DNA of 15,140 nucleotides from Candidatus Gastranaerophilales bacterium (GCA_947628355.1 CANQZO010000017.1:1-15140), one strand, 5' to 3'; positions 7,692 through 15,140 are shown, numbered from the stretch's first letter. Translations and numbers: made by a program. Notes: generated by a model not told the origin, from the letters alone.

Positions 7692-9173
7692 ATGCGAATT
7701 ATTATTTTAATTATTATTTTATTTTTTATACAATGTGTCAGTTTTGCCTCTGAAATGACAGACTATATTAACTCATTAACAAATTGTTGTGAAAATGAAA
7801 CTTATAAAACATTTAAAAATGTAATAAAAGGTAATGCGTCAATATCCGATATCGAAAAGCAGTTTATTATAGATAGAGAAATATCTGATGAATTAAATTC
7901 CCCGTTTATATATACAGACCTTGAAAACTGTATTAAAATTGCACTTGAAGATAATTATGATATTAAAATACAAGATGAATACAAAAAACAATACTACTGG
8001 TTGTATAAAAATGCACAATTTCAACTTCTGCCCGATATATTTTATAATTTTAACATAGCAAATTTAGAAGGTCAGTATTTGGTAGGCGGTATAGTTGCAA
8101 CGGTAACGCACGAAGTTCCTATACAAAGCCTTGCGGTTTTACAGTGGTCTACAATAAATCAAGGTAAATATTTCTTCCTGCTTGCTCAATCAAGAAATTT
8201 ATTTAAAGCGTATAAGGCAAATTTAGAATTTACAAAAGAAGAAAAAATGCGTGATACAGTTCTGGCATATTATGACACGCTTGAAAAAAAACTTGAAATA
8301 GAGGTGCAAAAGGTCAATTTGTATGACAGACTTGAACAGTTAAAATATACTCAAGCAAGATTTGATGCGGGGATAGGAACACTTTACGACGTAAAAAGAG
8401 CGCAGGCAGAGTTCGCACGTGCTCAGCAGGATTATACCGAAACATTAAATTCTCTCAGGTTGAGGCAGGCTGCGCTTGCAAATGTATTAGGAGTTGATAT
8501 ATTAGACGCAATATACCCGTTTGAAATTACCGTAGACCAAAGAGTTCTTGTTAATCCCGACAGAAGTATAGATGAATTATATGTACAGGCACTTGAGGCA
8601 AGGGAGGATTTACGTGCAAAAAGAGCGGAGGTTGAAGCATATAAGGCACAACGAAGCTCAAATTATACGGATATAATTCCTGAATTAACTCTGTCATATC
8701 AAAACGGTTTGGTTGGTACTAAAAGAGCGGGAATGACGGCTCATAACAGTATAACACTGGACTTAAGAGCTCACATTGGTAAAAATTTATTAATGGGAAC
8801 AATAACACAGCTAAAATCAGATACATCACTTGTCCGCGCAAAAAAATTAGAGCTTGCTAATCTTCAAAGAGAAGTTAAGGAAAATATACTTTCTTCTTAT
8901 TATGATTCAATTAATGCACTAAAGAAAGTTGAAGCCTCAAAAGTTGAAACGGAAGCCGCCGACGTTAGTTTAGATTTATCTTTAACAAATATGAAACTTG
9001 GCGAGGCTACTTTTATTGACGTAATATCATCGCAAAATTTAAAAGTACAGGCAAATATTAATTTAATAAAAAATATGATAGAATACAATAAAGCTCAAAC
9101 AAATTTATTGTTTGAAATAGGATTGTTGAGTCCTAAAACGGTTTTAAGAGACTATAAACCTAAGTTTTATTAG
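7692..9173 (+). CDS. TolC-family outer membrane efflux protein
   Basis: The protein (493 residues) is an outer membrane efflux channel subunit of the TolC/OEP family. Such proteins form a trimeric barrel and periplasmic tunnel for type I secretion or tripartite efflux pumps. The start at ATG 7692 gives a proper signal peptide, MRIIILIIILFFIQCVSFA, cut before about residue 20. A TTG 21 bases upstream would only add polar residues in front and is not preferred. The typical LENCIKIALEDNYDIK (77-92) opens the first OEP repeat. Long coiled helices follow, with the hallmark YTQARFDAGIGTLYDVKRAQ (219-238). The second repeat has MKLGEATFIDVISSQ (434-448), the same GxxT/Dv element. No inner membrane pump or adaptor gene is in this window, so its partner is unknown. 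The isomerase gene follows 18 bases downstream, probably in the same transcript. Confidence 0.9.
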   Translation: MRIIILIIILFFIQCVSFASEMTDYINSLTNCCENETYKTFKNVIKGNASISDIEKQFIIDREISDELNSPFIYTDLENCIKIALEDNYDIKIQDEYKKQYYWLYKNAQFQLLPDIFYNFNIANLEGQYLVGGIVATVTHEVPIQSLAVLQWSTINQGKYFFLLAQSRNLFKAYKANLEFTKEEKMRDTVLAYYDTLEKKLEIEVQKVNLYDRLEQLKYTQARFDAGIGTLYDVKRAQAEFARAQQDYTETLNSLRLRQAALANVLGVDILDAIYPFEITVDQRVLVNPDRSIDELYVQALEAREDLRAKRAEVEAYKAQRSSNYTDIIPELTLSYQNGLVGTKRAGMTAHNSITLDLRAHIGKNLLMGTITQLKSDTSLVRAKKLELANLQREVKENILSSYYDSINALKKVEASKVETEAADVSLDLSLTNMKLGEATFIDVISSQNLKVQANINLIKNMIEYNKAQTNLLFEIGLLSPKTVLRDYKPKFY

Positions 9174-9191
9174 ATAATTCGGATGTAAAAG

Positions 9192-10271
9192 ATGATTGAA
9201 TTGCTAAAAAGGATTTTTGGAATTAAGAAACAAACATTTATGGAATCGGAAATATATGAACAGCCCGATGTCATAAGTAATTTAATAAAAAAATTTATAA
9301 ATAAAGACGGAACAATAAATATAGAAATTCCCGATAATATAAAAAAGACTGCTTTAATAGCAAGCGGATCATCTTATCACAGTGCATCAATAGCCGCAAA
9401 TTATTTAAGAGATAATATTCACTGCTATGCACAGGCATATTATGCAAGCGAATTCTCGCAATTGGAAAATGCAGATGTCGATACGGACACATTATATATT
9501 TTTATATCACAGTCGGGAGAGACTTCTGACACTAATAAGTCTTTGGAAAATGTCAGAGTTAAAACCGATAAAACTCTTGCAATTACTAATACAAAAAATT
9601 CAACACTTTATAACAATGCAAAATATAAGATACTGTTAAATGCAGGCAGTGAAAAGTCAATTGCCTCAACAAAAGCAGTAAGCGCTCAGTTATTCTGCCT
9701 TTTTCTTGTTGCAGGGAAAATAATGCAGCAAAGAGAAATGCCTACACTTCAATTAAGAGAAGAATTAAAAAAAATACCTCAGATTATAAAAAATGCACTT
9801 GAACATAGAAGTAAAATTCAAGAATTTTCAAAGAAGTTAACAACATACGAAAACGCTGCAATATTGGCATCAGGCATGTTCTATCCGCTTGCTAAAGAGG
9901 GCGCATTAAAAATAAAAGAAACTGCATATATTAATACTACCGCATATCCGACAGGGGAGTTTTTACACGGGCATATTGCAATATTAAATAAAAAATGTGC
10001 AGTTATTTCTGTTGTTAATAATGTAAATGTTGAATTTACAATAAAAGTGCTTGAAAAAATAGAAAAAGATTATAATTCGGATACATTGGTGTTATCGGCA
10101 TTTCACTTAAACTTAAAAAAATCTGAAAGCGCAATATGCTTAAATCTATATAATGATATAGAACTCTTGTTTTCTGTTTTGGTTGTATTACAACTGCTTG
10201 CTTATGAAACCGCAATGCTTTTAAATAGAAATGTTGATAAACCTTTGGGATTAACAAAAGTAGTTAAGTAA
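9192..10271 (+). CDS. GlmS-like tandem SIS-domain sugar-phosphate isomerase without glutaminase domain
   Basis: This 359-residue protein matches only the isomerase half of glucosamine-6-phosphate synthase; the N-terminal Cys-nucleophile glutaminase domain (about 240 residues) is absent. The start resembles the GlmS linker (FMESEIYEQP, 16-25). SIS domain 1 has ASGSSYHSA (57-65), ISQSGETSDT (105-114) and GSEKSIASTKA (152-162). SIS domain 2 has YPLAKEGALKIKE (231-243) and AYPTGEFLHGHIA (251-263). Residues matching the E. coli GlmS isomerase residues Glu488, His504 and Lys603 are E236, H259 and the near-terminal K356, so the isomerase site looks complete. Without glutaminase it may use free ammonia, deaminate or isomerise an amino-sugar phosphate (GlmD, AgaS and FrlB are such relatives), or act on another substrate. 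The ATG is preceded by GGA about eight bases away. It lies 18 bases after the TolC-family gene. Confidence 0.8.
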   Translation: MIELLKRIFGIKKQTFMESEIYEQPDVISNLIKKFINKDGTINIEIPDNIKKTALIASGSSYHSASIAANYLRDNIHCYAQAYYASEFSQLENADVDTDTLYIFISQSGETSDTNKSLENVRVKTDKTLAITNTKNSTLYNNAKYKILLNAGSEKSIASTKAVSAQLFCLFLVAGKIMQQREMPTLQLREELKKIPQIIKNALEHRSKIQEFSKKLTTYENAAILASGMFYPLAKEGALKIKETAYINTTAYPTGEFLHGHIAILNKKCAVISVVNNVNVEFTIKVLEKIEKDYNSDTLVLSAFHLNLKKSESAICLNLYNDIELLFSVLVVLQLLAYETAMLLNRNVDKPLGLTKVVK

Positions 10272-10332
10272 ACAACTGTAAACTTTTAATAGAAAAAAAG
10301 AAATAATATTAATTCTCTTGTTTTATTATTGC

Positions 10333-10337
10333 AGGAG
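10333..10337 (+). promoter_or_regulatory. Strong Shine-Dalgarno sequence fixing the start at 10347
   Basis: AGGAG ends nine bases before the ATG at 10347. It is one of the few clear ribosome sites in the window. It rules out an in-frame TTG at 10329, which lies upstream of the AGGAG itself. Confidence 0.75.
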
Positions 10338-10346
10338 TTTACTATT

Positions 10347-11813
10347 ATGCAAATACATTTAAACGGAATAAATAAATTTTCAAATATAATTAATCCATAT
10401 TGTACAAGAAAAACAATAAACAACAACTTATCACCGTTAAAAGCGGATACTGTAACATTTAGCGGTTCTGCCGCTTTAATCGGTACGGATATGAAACATG
10501 CGCCGAGCGAAAAGATATGTATGCAGGCTGCAGAAAATGCTGAACCTGCAAGATATTATTTACAACTGGTTTTTGACACATATATAAAACCAATTGCAAA
10601 ACAAAGCGGTAATTCAAATAAAAATTCAAAATCAGGTTTTACTACATCAACAAGAATAAAAACTCCAACCAGTATAAGAGAAAAAGTTGTTTCCAAGTAT
10701 TCCAAAATGATGGCTCTGGATTTTGATGAATTATTAAATATAACTATCGGAGAAATATTAAAGAACTTTGATTTTGATTCCGAATTAAATATAGAAGATA
10801 TAAAATCTATTTGCGCAGATGAATTAAGTAAATTGGTATCAGATTTAAAAGGTGTGCCTCGAAGCAGTATTTCCGTATGTCTGGTAAGAACAATTTTTGA
10901 TATTCTGAAGAAAAACAATTTTATTGATATATCAAGCGAAAAAGCAGCAGAGCAAGAAAGCATTTTAACGGATATAACACAAGAAATTGACTCGGTAATT
11001 GATGATTACGAGTATGATGATATAGCAATTAATTACCCTACCAATTCACTTGAGGGAGTAAAAAAATATGCTAATGATATAGTAGGCGGAAGAATAGTAA
11101 TAAATCGAAATGAAGATGTTTCAAAAATAATTTTTGCTTTAAAAAGAGCAGTTGCCGACGGTAAATTAAAGATTACTTCTATTGAACATTATGTACCCGA
11201 TAAAGATAAACTTCCTGAGGGAAGTATTGTACAGGATTACGCCTATGCTACAGATGCTCAATTACAATGCCTGGGCAGATTAGCCGACTGTGAAGTCATT
11301 AATATTGCTTCAAAATCAGGATATATGGGAGTTCATGTTAATGTTGATTTATCAAATCCCTTATACAGCGGATATAACAGCAAATTTAACGGATATACCG
11401 GTGAAATACAAATCCTGGGCAAAGATGTAGAACAATTAAAAGATGTTGAAGATTTATGCTATAAGCTAAAAGATAAAAAGAACGCAATAAACAGAGTATA
11501 TAACGATTTTAGAAAGCATTTTTACAAATATTATACGGATGAAAGTAAAGAGGCGTTTAACGAATATACTTATGCACTATATTTGGCTCAAAGACTAAAC
11601 AGCAGCAAAGGACGTTCTAAAGAATTTCCGAGCATTGCGGAATTAGGCTATTCGGGAAAAGTTGATGAAAATCTTGATTTTAACTTATTAAGAAAAATAA
11701 AAAGTGTCGGCGATTATAAACGTGATAGGCAGGATGATGAACAAATGAAGCGCATGCAAACCGATAACGATGTTATAAGGTCATTAAAAAGTTCAATTGC
11801 AGGTACTTTTTAA
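10347..11813 (+). CDS. RelA/SpoT synthetase-domain protein with large insertions and N-terminal FSG motif
   Basis: The protein (488 residues) carries the scattered signature of the RelA/SpoT nucleotidyltransferase fold, which transfers pyrophosphate from ATP to a guanine nucleotide in known alarmone synthetases. RIKTPTSIREK (103-113) matches the ATP-binding R-x-K-x3-S-I-x2-K. NDIVGGRIVI (243-252) matches the D-x2-G-x-R metal site. KSGYMGVHVNV (323-333) matches the GYRGxH loop whose Tyr stacks on guanine. TGEIQIL (351-357) and LCYK (370-373) match E-x-Q and the YK end. About 130 residues separate the first two motifs and about 35 extra residues precede the GY loop, far more than in small alarmone synthetases. 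No HD hydrolase, TGS or ACT domain is present. The N-terminus is Asn-rich and disordered-looking, ending in ADTVTFSGSAA (33-43), with no signal peptide. It could be an alarmone synthetase, a toxSAS-like toxin or a tRNA-CCA pyrophosphorylating relative. It converges on the next gene with a TTAA overlap. Confidence 0.65.
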   Translation: MQIHLNGINKFSNIINPYCTRKTINNNLSPLKADTVTFSGSAALIGTDMKHAPSEKICMQAAENAEPARYYLQLVFDTYIKPIAKQSGNSNKNSKSGFTTSTRIKTPTSIREKVVSKYSKMMALDFDELLNITIGEILKNFDFDSELNIEDIKSICADELSKLVSDLKGVPRSSISVCLVRTIFDILKKNNFIDISSEKAAEQESILTDITQEIDSVIDDYEYDDIAINYPTNSLEGVKKYANDIVGGRIVINRNEDVSKIIFALKRAVADGKLKITSIEHYVPDKDKLPEGSIVQDYAYATDAQLQCLGRLADCEVINIASKSGYMGVHVNVDLSNPLYSGYNSKFNGYTGEIQILGKDVEQLKDVEDLCYKLKDKKNAINRVYNDFRKHFYKYYTDESKEAFNEYTYALYLAQRLNSSKGRSKEFPSIAELGYSGKVDENLDFNLLRKIKSVGDYKRDRQDDEQMKRMQTDNDVIRSLKSSIAGTF

Positions 11814-12250
11814 TTATAACTTTTCATCACTTTATTGATTAACTTCGTCAAAAGAGGAACATTAAAAATTCTGCCCAAGCAAACACCGATAATTATGTAT
11901 ATAAGCAAAATAAATATTACAAATTCAAAGAATGAAAAAGAAAGTCCCAATGAATATATTCTGATTATTTTTATGGAAAGAACATAGTTAAGCATAGCAC
12001 TTATAAAGTTTAAAAACGGAACTAATGAAAGTATAGGCATAATAATACTCATAATCAAATTAAAAATAGCTAATAATATTGCAATAACCATAGATTGAGT
12101 TATATTATACATTAAGAAATATTTAATATGGCGTTTGCAGATGTATGCAATTATAATCCAAATTAACCCTGCAATTCCCATTGTTATATATGATAGAACC
12201 GATATTATTTTTTCTATGGGTAAAATAATGTTATTATTGTTATGCTGCAT
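11810..12250 (-). CDS. Small four-helix membrane protein, possibly Tic20/DUF4870-like
   Basis: The protein (146 residues) has about four membrane segments, near 15-38, 50-72, 73-98 and 105-126. A short polar N-terminus (MQHNNNNIILP) precedes them and a basic C-terminal tail (LINKVMKSYN) follows. The segment IEKIISVLSYITMGI followed by KYFLMYNITQSMVIAILLAI recalls Tic20/Ycf60 and DUF4870 proteins, where an ISALSYL-like helix is followed by an R-F-x2-x-Q-x3-L helix. The likeness is to pattern and topology and is not a firm match. In cyanobacteria Tic20-family proteins are common but poorly understood. The start overlaps the 3' end of the TPR gene by 11 bases, which suggests coupled translation. 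Its stop overlaps that of the RelA/SpoT-domain gene in the convergent orientation. Confidence 0.5.
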   Translation of the reverse strand: MQHNNNNIILPIEKIISVLSYITMGIAGLIWIIIAYICKRHIKYFLMYNITQSMVIAILLAIFNLIMSIIMPILSLVPFLNFISAMLNYVLSIKIIRIYSLGLSFSFFEFVIFILLIYIIIGVCLGRIFNVPLLTKLINKVMKSYN

Positions 12251-13298
12251 AATTATTTTCGTCCGTTGTCTTATTCTTAATAAATTCTTGTACTATTTCA
12301 ATATAAGCAAGTTTAATTTCATCATTATCAGTATCAATATCAATAGCCTGTTTGTAAAGTGAAATTGCCGAGCGTAAATCATTTAACATTACATAAGTAT
12401 TTCCGAGCAATATATAAGCATTAGCATTAGCCGGAGACAGCTCAATAACTTTTTTATAATTTTCTGCTGCAAGTTCAAAGTCCTTTTCGGAAAAATATAA
12501 ATTACCAAGTAAAATATAAGCATTAATAAATTTCGGATTAAGGTCAATGGCTTTATTATAAGAATCCACAGCCTCTGCGCTTTTACCCTGTTCATACAAT
12601 GAAAGTGCATAACAAAGATATGATTGAAGGTAATTTGGATTTATTGAAATAACTTCATTAAAATATGAATTTGCTTTGTCGTATTCTCTTGCTGCAGAAT
12701 AGGCATTTGCGCAATATAGCATATATTTTTCGTTATTATTAGAAAGTTCAAGTGCTTTTTTAAAGTTATAGGCGGCATCGGTAAATTTTGACATTTTCAT
12801 TTGAACCAGTGCTATATTTGCATAATTTTCGGGAATAGAATTGCACAGTTTGAGTGCTTTTTCAAAATATAAAAGAGCTTCCTCGTAGTTTTCCTGATCT
12901 TGATAAAGCATAGCAATAGCAGAGTATACCATATAATTAGATTTATCAATATTAAGAGCTTTAATATAGTTTGAAACAGCATGTTTAAATTCACCCAATT
13001 CTGCATAAGCATTGCCTAAATTAAAATATATTGAAGCATCCTCAATACCTAACCCTGCCGCTCTGGAATAGTAATTAACCGAGCGTAAATAATCATATTT
13101 GCAATAATACATACTTCCAAGATTGGTGAGTGCCACATAATTTGCAGGTTCAACCGTAATTAACGCTTCGTAAACACCTATTGCACTGTCATATTCTTTA
13201 TTTTGAATGTAAATAGATGCTAACTTCAAATAATTTTCTGAATTATTCGGGTTATCAACTATGCTTTTAATTAAATCTTTTACCAAATCTGCGTCCAT
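12240..13298 (-). CDS. Nine-repeat TPR scaffold protein
   Basis: The protein (352 residues) consists almost wholly of about nine tandem tetratricopeptide repeats from residue 19 to about 330, with the usual 34-residue period. Clear units include FNLGNAYAELGEFKHAVSNY, YSAIAMLYQDQENYEEALLY and two near-identical late units beginning NAYILLGN. Such superhelices bind partner proteins or peptides; there is no enzymatic domain, signal peptide or membrane segment, so it is probably cytoplasmic. The start is taken as ATG 13298. A TTG at 13334 in the same frame would place 12 odd hydrophobic residues ahead of the repeats and lies within the promoter's -35 box. A tetratricopeptide protein next to an outer membrane protein and a polytopic membrane protein hints at an envelope assembly role, but the partner is unknown. 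Confidence 0.85.
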   Translation of the reverse strand: MDADLVKDLIKSIVDNPNNSENYLKLASIYIQNKEYDSAIGVYEALITVEPANYVALTNLGSMYYCKYDYLRSVNYYSRAAGLGIEDASIYFNLGNAYAELGEFKHAVSNYIKALNIDKSNYMVYSAIAMLYQDQENYEEALLYFEKALKLCNSIPENYANIALVQMKMSKFTDAAYNFKKALELSNNNEKYMLYCANAYSAAREYDKANSYFNEVISINPNYLQSYLCYALSLYEQGKSAEAVDSYNKAIDLNPKFINAYILLGNLYFSEKDFELAAENYKKVIELSPANANAYILLGNTYVMLNDLRSAISLYKQAIDIDTDNDEIKLAYIEIVQEFIKNKTTDENNYAA

Positions 13299-13305
13299 AT
13301 TGATT

Positions 13306-13334
13306 ATTATACTAAATAATAAATCTAGTAGCAA
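13306..13334 (-). promoter_or_regulatory. Probable promoter of the TPR-membrane protein pair, inside the end of the porin gene
   Basis: On the minus strand TTGCTA (13334-13329) and a perfect TATAAT (13311-13306) are 17 bases apart. The expected transcription start is about 13299-13298, where the TPR ATG lies, and no Shine-Dalgarno precedes it. The -35 box and most of the spacer are coding sequence of the upstream porin-like gene, whose stop is at 13314-13312. The pair is therefore probably transcribed independently, perhaps as a leaderless mRNA. Confidence 0.5.
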
Positions 13335-14433
13335 ATATAAACTTATTAGTGTCAGGCAAGTTTGATTGATTAGTTCTTATATAATTAAGCATGATTTTCA
13401 TATTTTTAAAAGGTTTATATGTAATACCGCCTGTATACTCTTGTATATCAGAGTTATGGAAACTTGTATTGGGATTAAAAAAATCATATCTTCCTACAAT
13501 TGCCAGTTTTGGAGTGATGTCATATATAGCAGTAGTGTAAAATCCCTCTGCCTCATTGTTTAAAAATCTAATCCCGTTACATCTTTGTGCATTTGCATAT
13601 TCCGCTTTTATATGAAATTTATTGTAATCATAAGAACTGAAAACTGAGTATTGATGATAACTTCTGTGATATTCACCGATATTATAGCCTGCACCCAATT
13701 TAAAATTATTTATTTTTTCATCAAAATCAGCAAAAGGTTTTAGCATGACATATCCCGTAAATTCGCTTCCGCTGCCTAAATCTGCAAGATACCTTGTTGA
13801 ATCATATACTCCCAGGTCATAGTCAAAATATTTATATGAAGCAATATTCCTAACTCCCATTGAACTTACATTACCTAAATTTCTTGCAATTTGGGAACGC
13901 ATAATTAAATCAAGCGACATAGTTGAAATTGAACCGTCATAATTAACAGGTACTCTTGCGCCTTGTCCTATTAAAATCTTTTGATTTTCATTAAAACTGT
14001 GAGAAATATATGCCCTTGATATTTTTTCCGTAAACCTGTTTGTATACCCCTTAATGTGCCTTGCAAAATTTATATCAAACATGAATTCATCTTTGTTCTC
14101 GTTAAATTTTGTTGTAATCATAGGTTCTATTATGGGAAAATCCAGCAAAAAATTTTGAGTTGCTTTATCTGTTGCATTTAATGCCATATTTCCCTCAGCA
14201 AAAAATGTCAATTTAACAGAATTTACAAATGAATTATCAAATTCAAGTCCTTTTTGTGAGAATAATTTAAGCACAGGAGATACTTCACTATAGTTTTCGG
14301 CACTTCCGTAATAAATATTTGACGCTTTATTAAAAAAGTTATCATTATCAGGTTCAAGAATAACTTCGTCTATAGCAAATGCTATATTTGCAGTGAAAAA
14401 TAAGAACAACAGTAAAAAAATAAAATTTTTCAT
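13312..14433 (-). CDS. Porin-like outer membrane beta-barrel protein
   Basis: The protein (373 residues) begins with a clear signal peptide, MKNFIFLLLFLFFTANIAFA, with cleavage after about residue 20, and has no later hydrophobic helix. From about residue 50 it shows alternating short strands rich in aromatic residues, such as FMFDINFARHI, FHIKAEYA, LAIVGRYDFF and MKIMLNYIR, ending in KFIFATRFII. This is the pattern of a transmembrane barrel with a hydrophobic C-terminal strand. Overall layout recalls the phosphate-selective porin O/P family, a likeness by eye only. No S-layer homology domain, common in cyanobacterial porins, is present. The start codon overlaps the stop of the upstream decarboxylase gene as ATGA, so the two are probably translationally coupled. 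Substrate is unknown. Confidence 0.7.
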   Translation of the reverse strand: MKNFIFLLLFLFFTANIAFAIDEVILEPDNDNFFNKASNIYYGSAENYSEVSPVLKLFSQKGLEFDNSFVNSVKLTFFAEGNMALNATDKATQNFLLDFPIIEPMITTKFNENKDEFMFDINFARHIKGYTNRFTEKISRAYISHSFNENQKILIGQGARVPVNYDGSISTMSLDLIMRSQIARNLGNVSSMGVRNIASYKYFDYDLGVYDSTRYLADLGSGSEFTGYVMLKPFADFDEKINNFKLGAGYNIGEYHRSYHQYSVFSSYDYNKFHIKAEYANAQRCNGIRFLNNEAEGFYTTAIYDITPKLAIVGRYDFFNPNTSFHNSDIQEYTGGITYKPFKNMKIMLNYIRTNQSNLPDTNKFIFATRFII

Positions 14434-15140
14434 AAAGTTTTCAGCAGATTATCGAAGTAGCAAATTGTTTTCTTTAAACCAGTTTCTATGTCAATTTTAG
14501 GCTCCCAGGATAATTTTGCTTTTGCCAGAGTGATGTCGGGAAGTCTTTGAATCGGGTCATCAGATGGAAGTGGTGCAAATATAATTTCAGAATTGGAATT
14601 TGTAAGTTTAATAATTAATTTTGCAAATTCAATTATGGAAATTTCGTGCGGATTTCCCAAATTTACAGGACCCGTAAAGTTATCTTTGTTCATAAATTTA
14701 ATTAAAGCGTCAACCATATCGTCAACATAACAGAATGCTCTTGTTTGAGAGCCGTCGCCATATATTGTAACAGGTTCATTTTTAAGTGCCTGCAAAATAA
14801 AATTAGAAACAACTCTGCCGTCATTTATTGCCATGCGAGGTCCATAGGTATTAAATATTCGTGCAATTTTAATATCAACATTGTTTTGTCTGTGATAATC
14901 CATCATTAAGGTTTCGGCACAACGCTTACCTTCGTCATAACAACTTCTTATTCCTATAGGGTTAACATTACCGTTGTATTTCTCATTTTGCGGATGAATT
15001 TTCGGGTCGCCGTATACTTCACTCGTGCTTGCCTGCAATATTCTTGCTTTACACCTTTTTGCCAATCCGAGCATATTAATTATTCCCATAACAGAGGTTT
15101 TAACTGTTTTTATCGGATTATATTGATAATGAACAGGTGA
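14430..15140 (-). CDS. UDP-glucuronate decarboxylase (UDP-xylose synthase), N-terminus outside window
   Basis: The enzyme is an NAD-dependent short-chain dehydrogenase/reductase that converts UDP-glucuronate to UDP-xylose for envelope polysaccharide. The frame is open to the right edge, adding at least 17 codons (SPVHYQYNPIKTVKTSV) before the internal Met at 15089. The missing part should hold the GxxGxxG NAD-binding loop. Visible hallmarks are the ASTSEVYGDP active-site strand, the family-specific NVNPIGIRSCYDEGKR with the catalytic Tyr-x3-Lys, ARIFNTYGPRM, NDGRVVSNFI, IYGDGSQTRAFCYVDD, VNLGNP and PDITLAKAKLSWEP. These together distinguish UXS from dTDP-glucose dehydratase and GalE. The protein ends in a normal C-terminus at a TGA overlapping the porin start. 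With the glycosyltransferases in the window, it points to a xylose-containing surface glycan, which is inference. Confidence 0.92.
   Translation of the reverse strand, partial: SPVHYQYNPIKTVKTSVMGIINMLGLAKRCKARILQASTSEVYGDPKIHPQNEKYNGNVNPIGIRSCYDEGKRCAETLMMDYHRQNNVDIKIARIFNTYGPRMAINDGRVVSNFILQALKNEPVTIYGDGSQTRAFCYVDDMVDALIKFMNKDNFTGPVNLGNPHEISIIEFAKLIIKLTNSNSEIIFAPLPSDDPIQRLPDITLAKAKLSWEPKIDIETGLKKTICYFDNLLKTL

Noticed and set aside
10556..10963. 135-codon minus-strand frame inside the RelA/SpoT-domain gene
   Set aside because: No start signal, and the plus-strand frame has a strong Shine-Dalgarno sequence and a conserved-looking domain.
13299..13334. TTG start extending the TPR protein by 12 residues
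   Set aside because: It would overlap the upstream gene by 23 bases and coincide with a good promoter; the repeats begin properly after the ATG at 13298.
1..15140. tRNA or rRNA genes, CRISPR arrays, insertion sequences, riboswitches
   Set aside because: I found no cloverleaf, direct-repeat array, transposase frame, terminal inverted repeats or leader-like conserved structure by eye. No gene-free stretch exceeds about 100 bases.

Overview
The window is AT-rich (about 30 % GC by eye) and densely coded, with standard-code stops including TGA. It looks like a chromosomal segment of a diderm (outer-membrane) bacterium: a TolC-family protein, a porin-like barrel and several signal peptides are present. 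Three traits suggest a non-photosynthetic cyanobacterial relative (Vampirovibrionia/Melainabacteria, Gastranaerophilales-like). These are a RecG with the long N-terminal extension seen in cyanobacteria, a small four-helix membrane protein resembling Tic20/DUF4870, and a protein whose N-terminus ends in an 'ADTVTFSG' motif of a kind I recall from that group. This taxonomic call is an inference. I see no mobile elements, CRISPR arrays, rRNA or tRNA genes.

Layout, left to right. A partial membrane protein (minus strand, up to 482) is cut by the left edge and carries a nine-G tract. A divergent intergenic region with a good promoter leads to a plus-strand pair: a CHASE2-domain adenylate cyclase overlapping recG by 8 bases. 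RecG converges on a minus-strand GT39-like glycosyltransferase, the two sharing a TTAA at their stops. Divergent from that is a plus-strand run: a GT2 polyprenyl-phosphate-type glycosyltransferase, a TolC-family protein, a GlmS-like sugar isomerase lacking the glutaminase domain, and an unusual RelA/SpoT-synthetase-domain protein. The last again converges, through a TTAA overlap, on a minus-strand cluster read from the right edge: UDP-glucuronate decarboxylase (partial), a porin-like outer-membrane protein (ATGA overlap), a nine-repeat TPR protein with its own promoter, and the four-helix membrane protein.

Together the genes centre on the cell envelope and nucleotide signalling. GT2 could charge a polyprenyl phosphate with sugar and GT39 could transfer that sugar outside the membrane. 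UDP-glucuronate decarboxylase makes UDP-xylose, the SIS protein handles hexosamine phosphates, and TolC and the porin sit in the outer membrane. The cyclase (cAMP) and the RelA/SpoT-domain protein (possibly (p)ppGpp) are the signalling side. The most unusual items are the RelA/SpoT-like protein with large insertions and an N-terminal tag-like motif, the glutaminase-less GlmS, and two strong promoters placed so that the mRNA would start at or next to the start codon.
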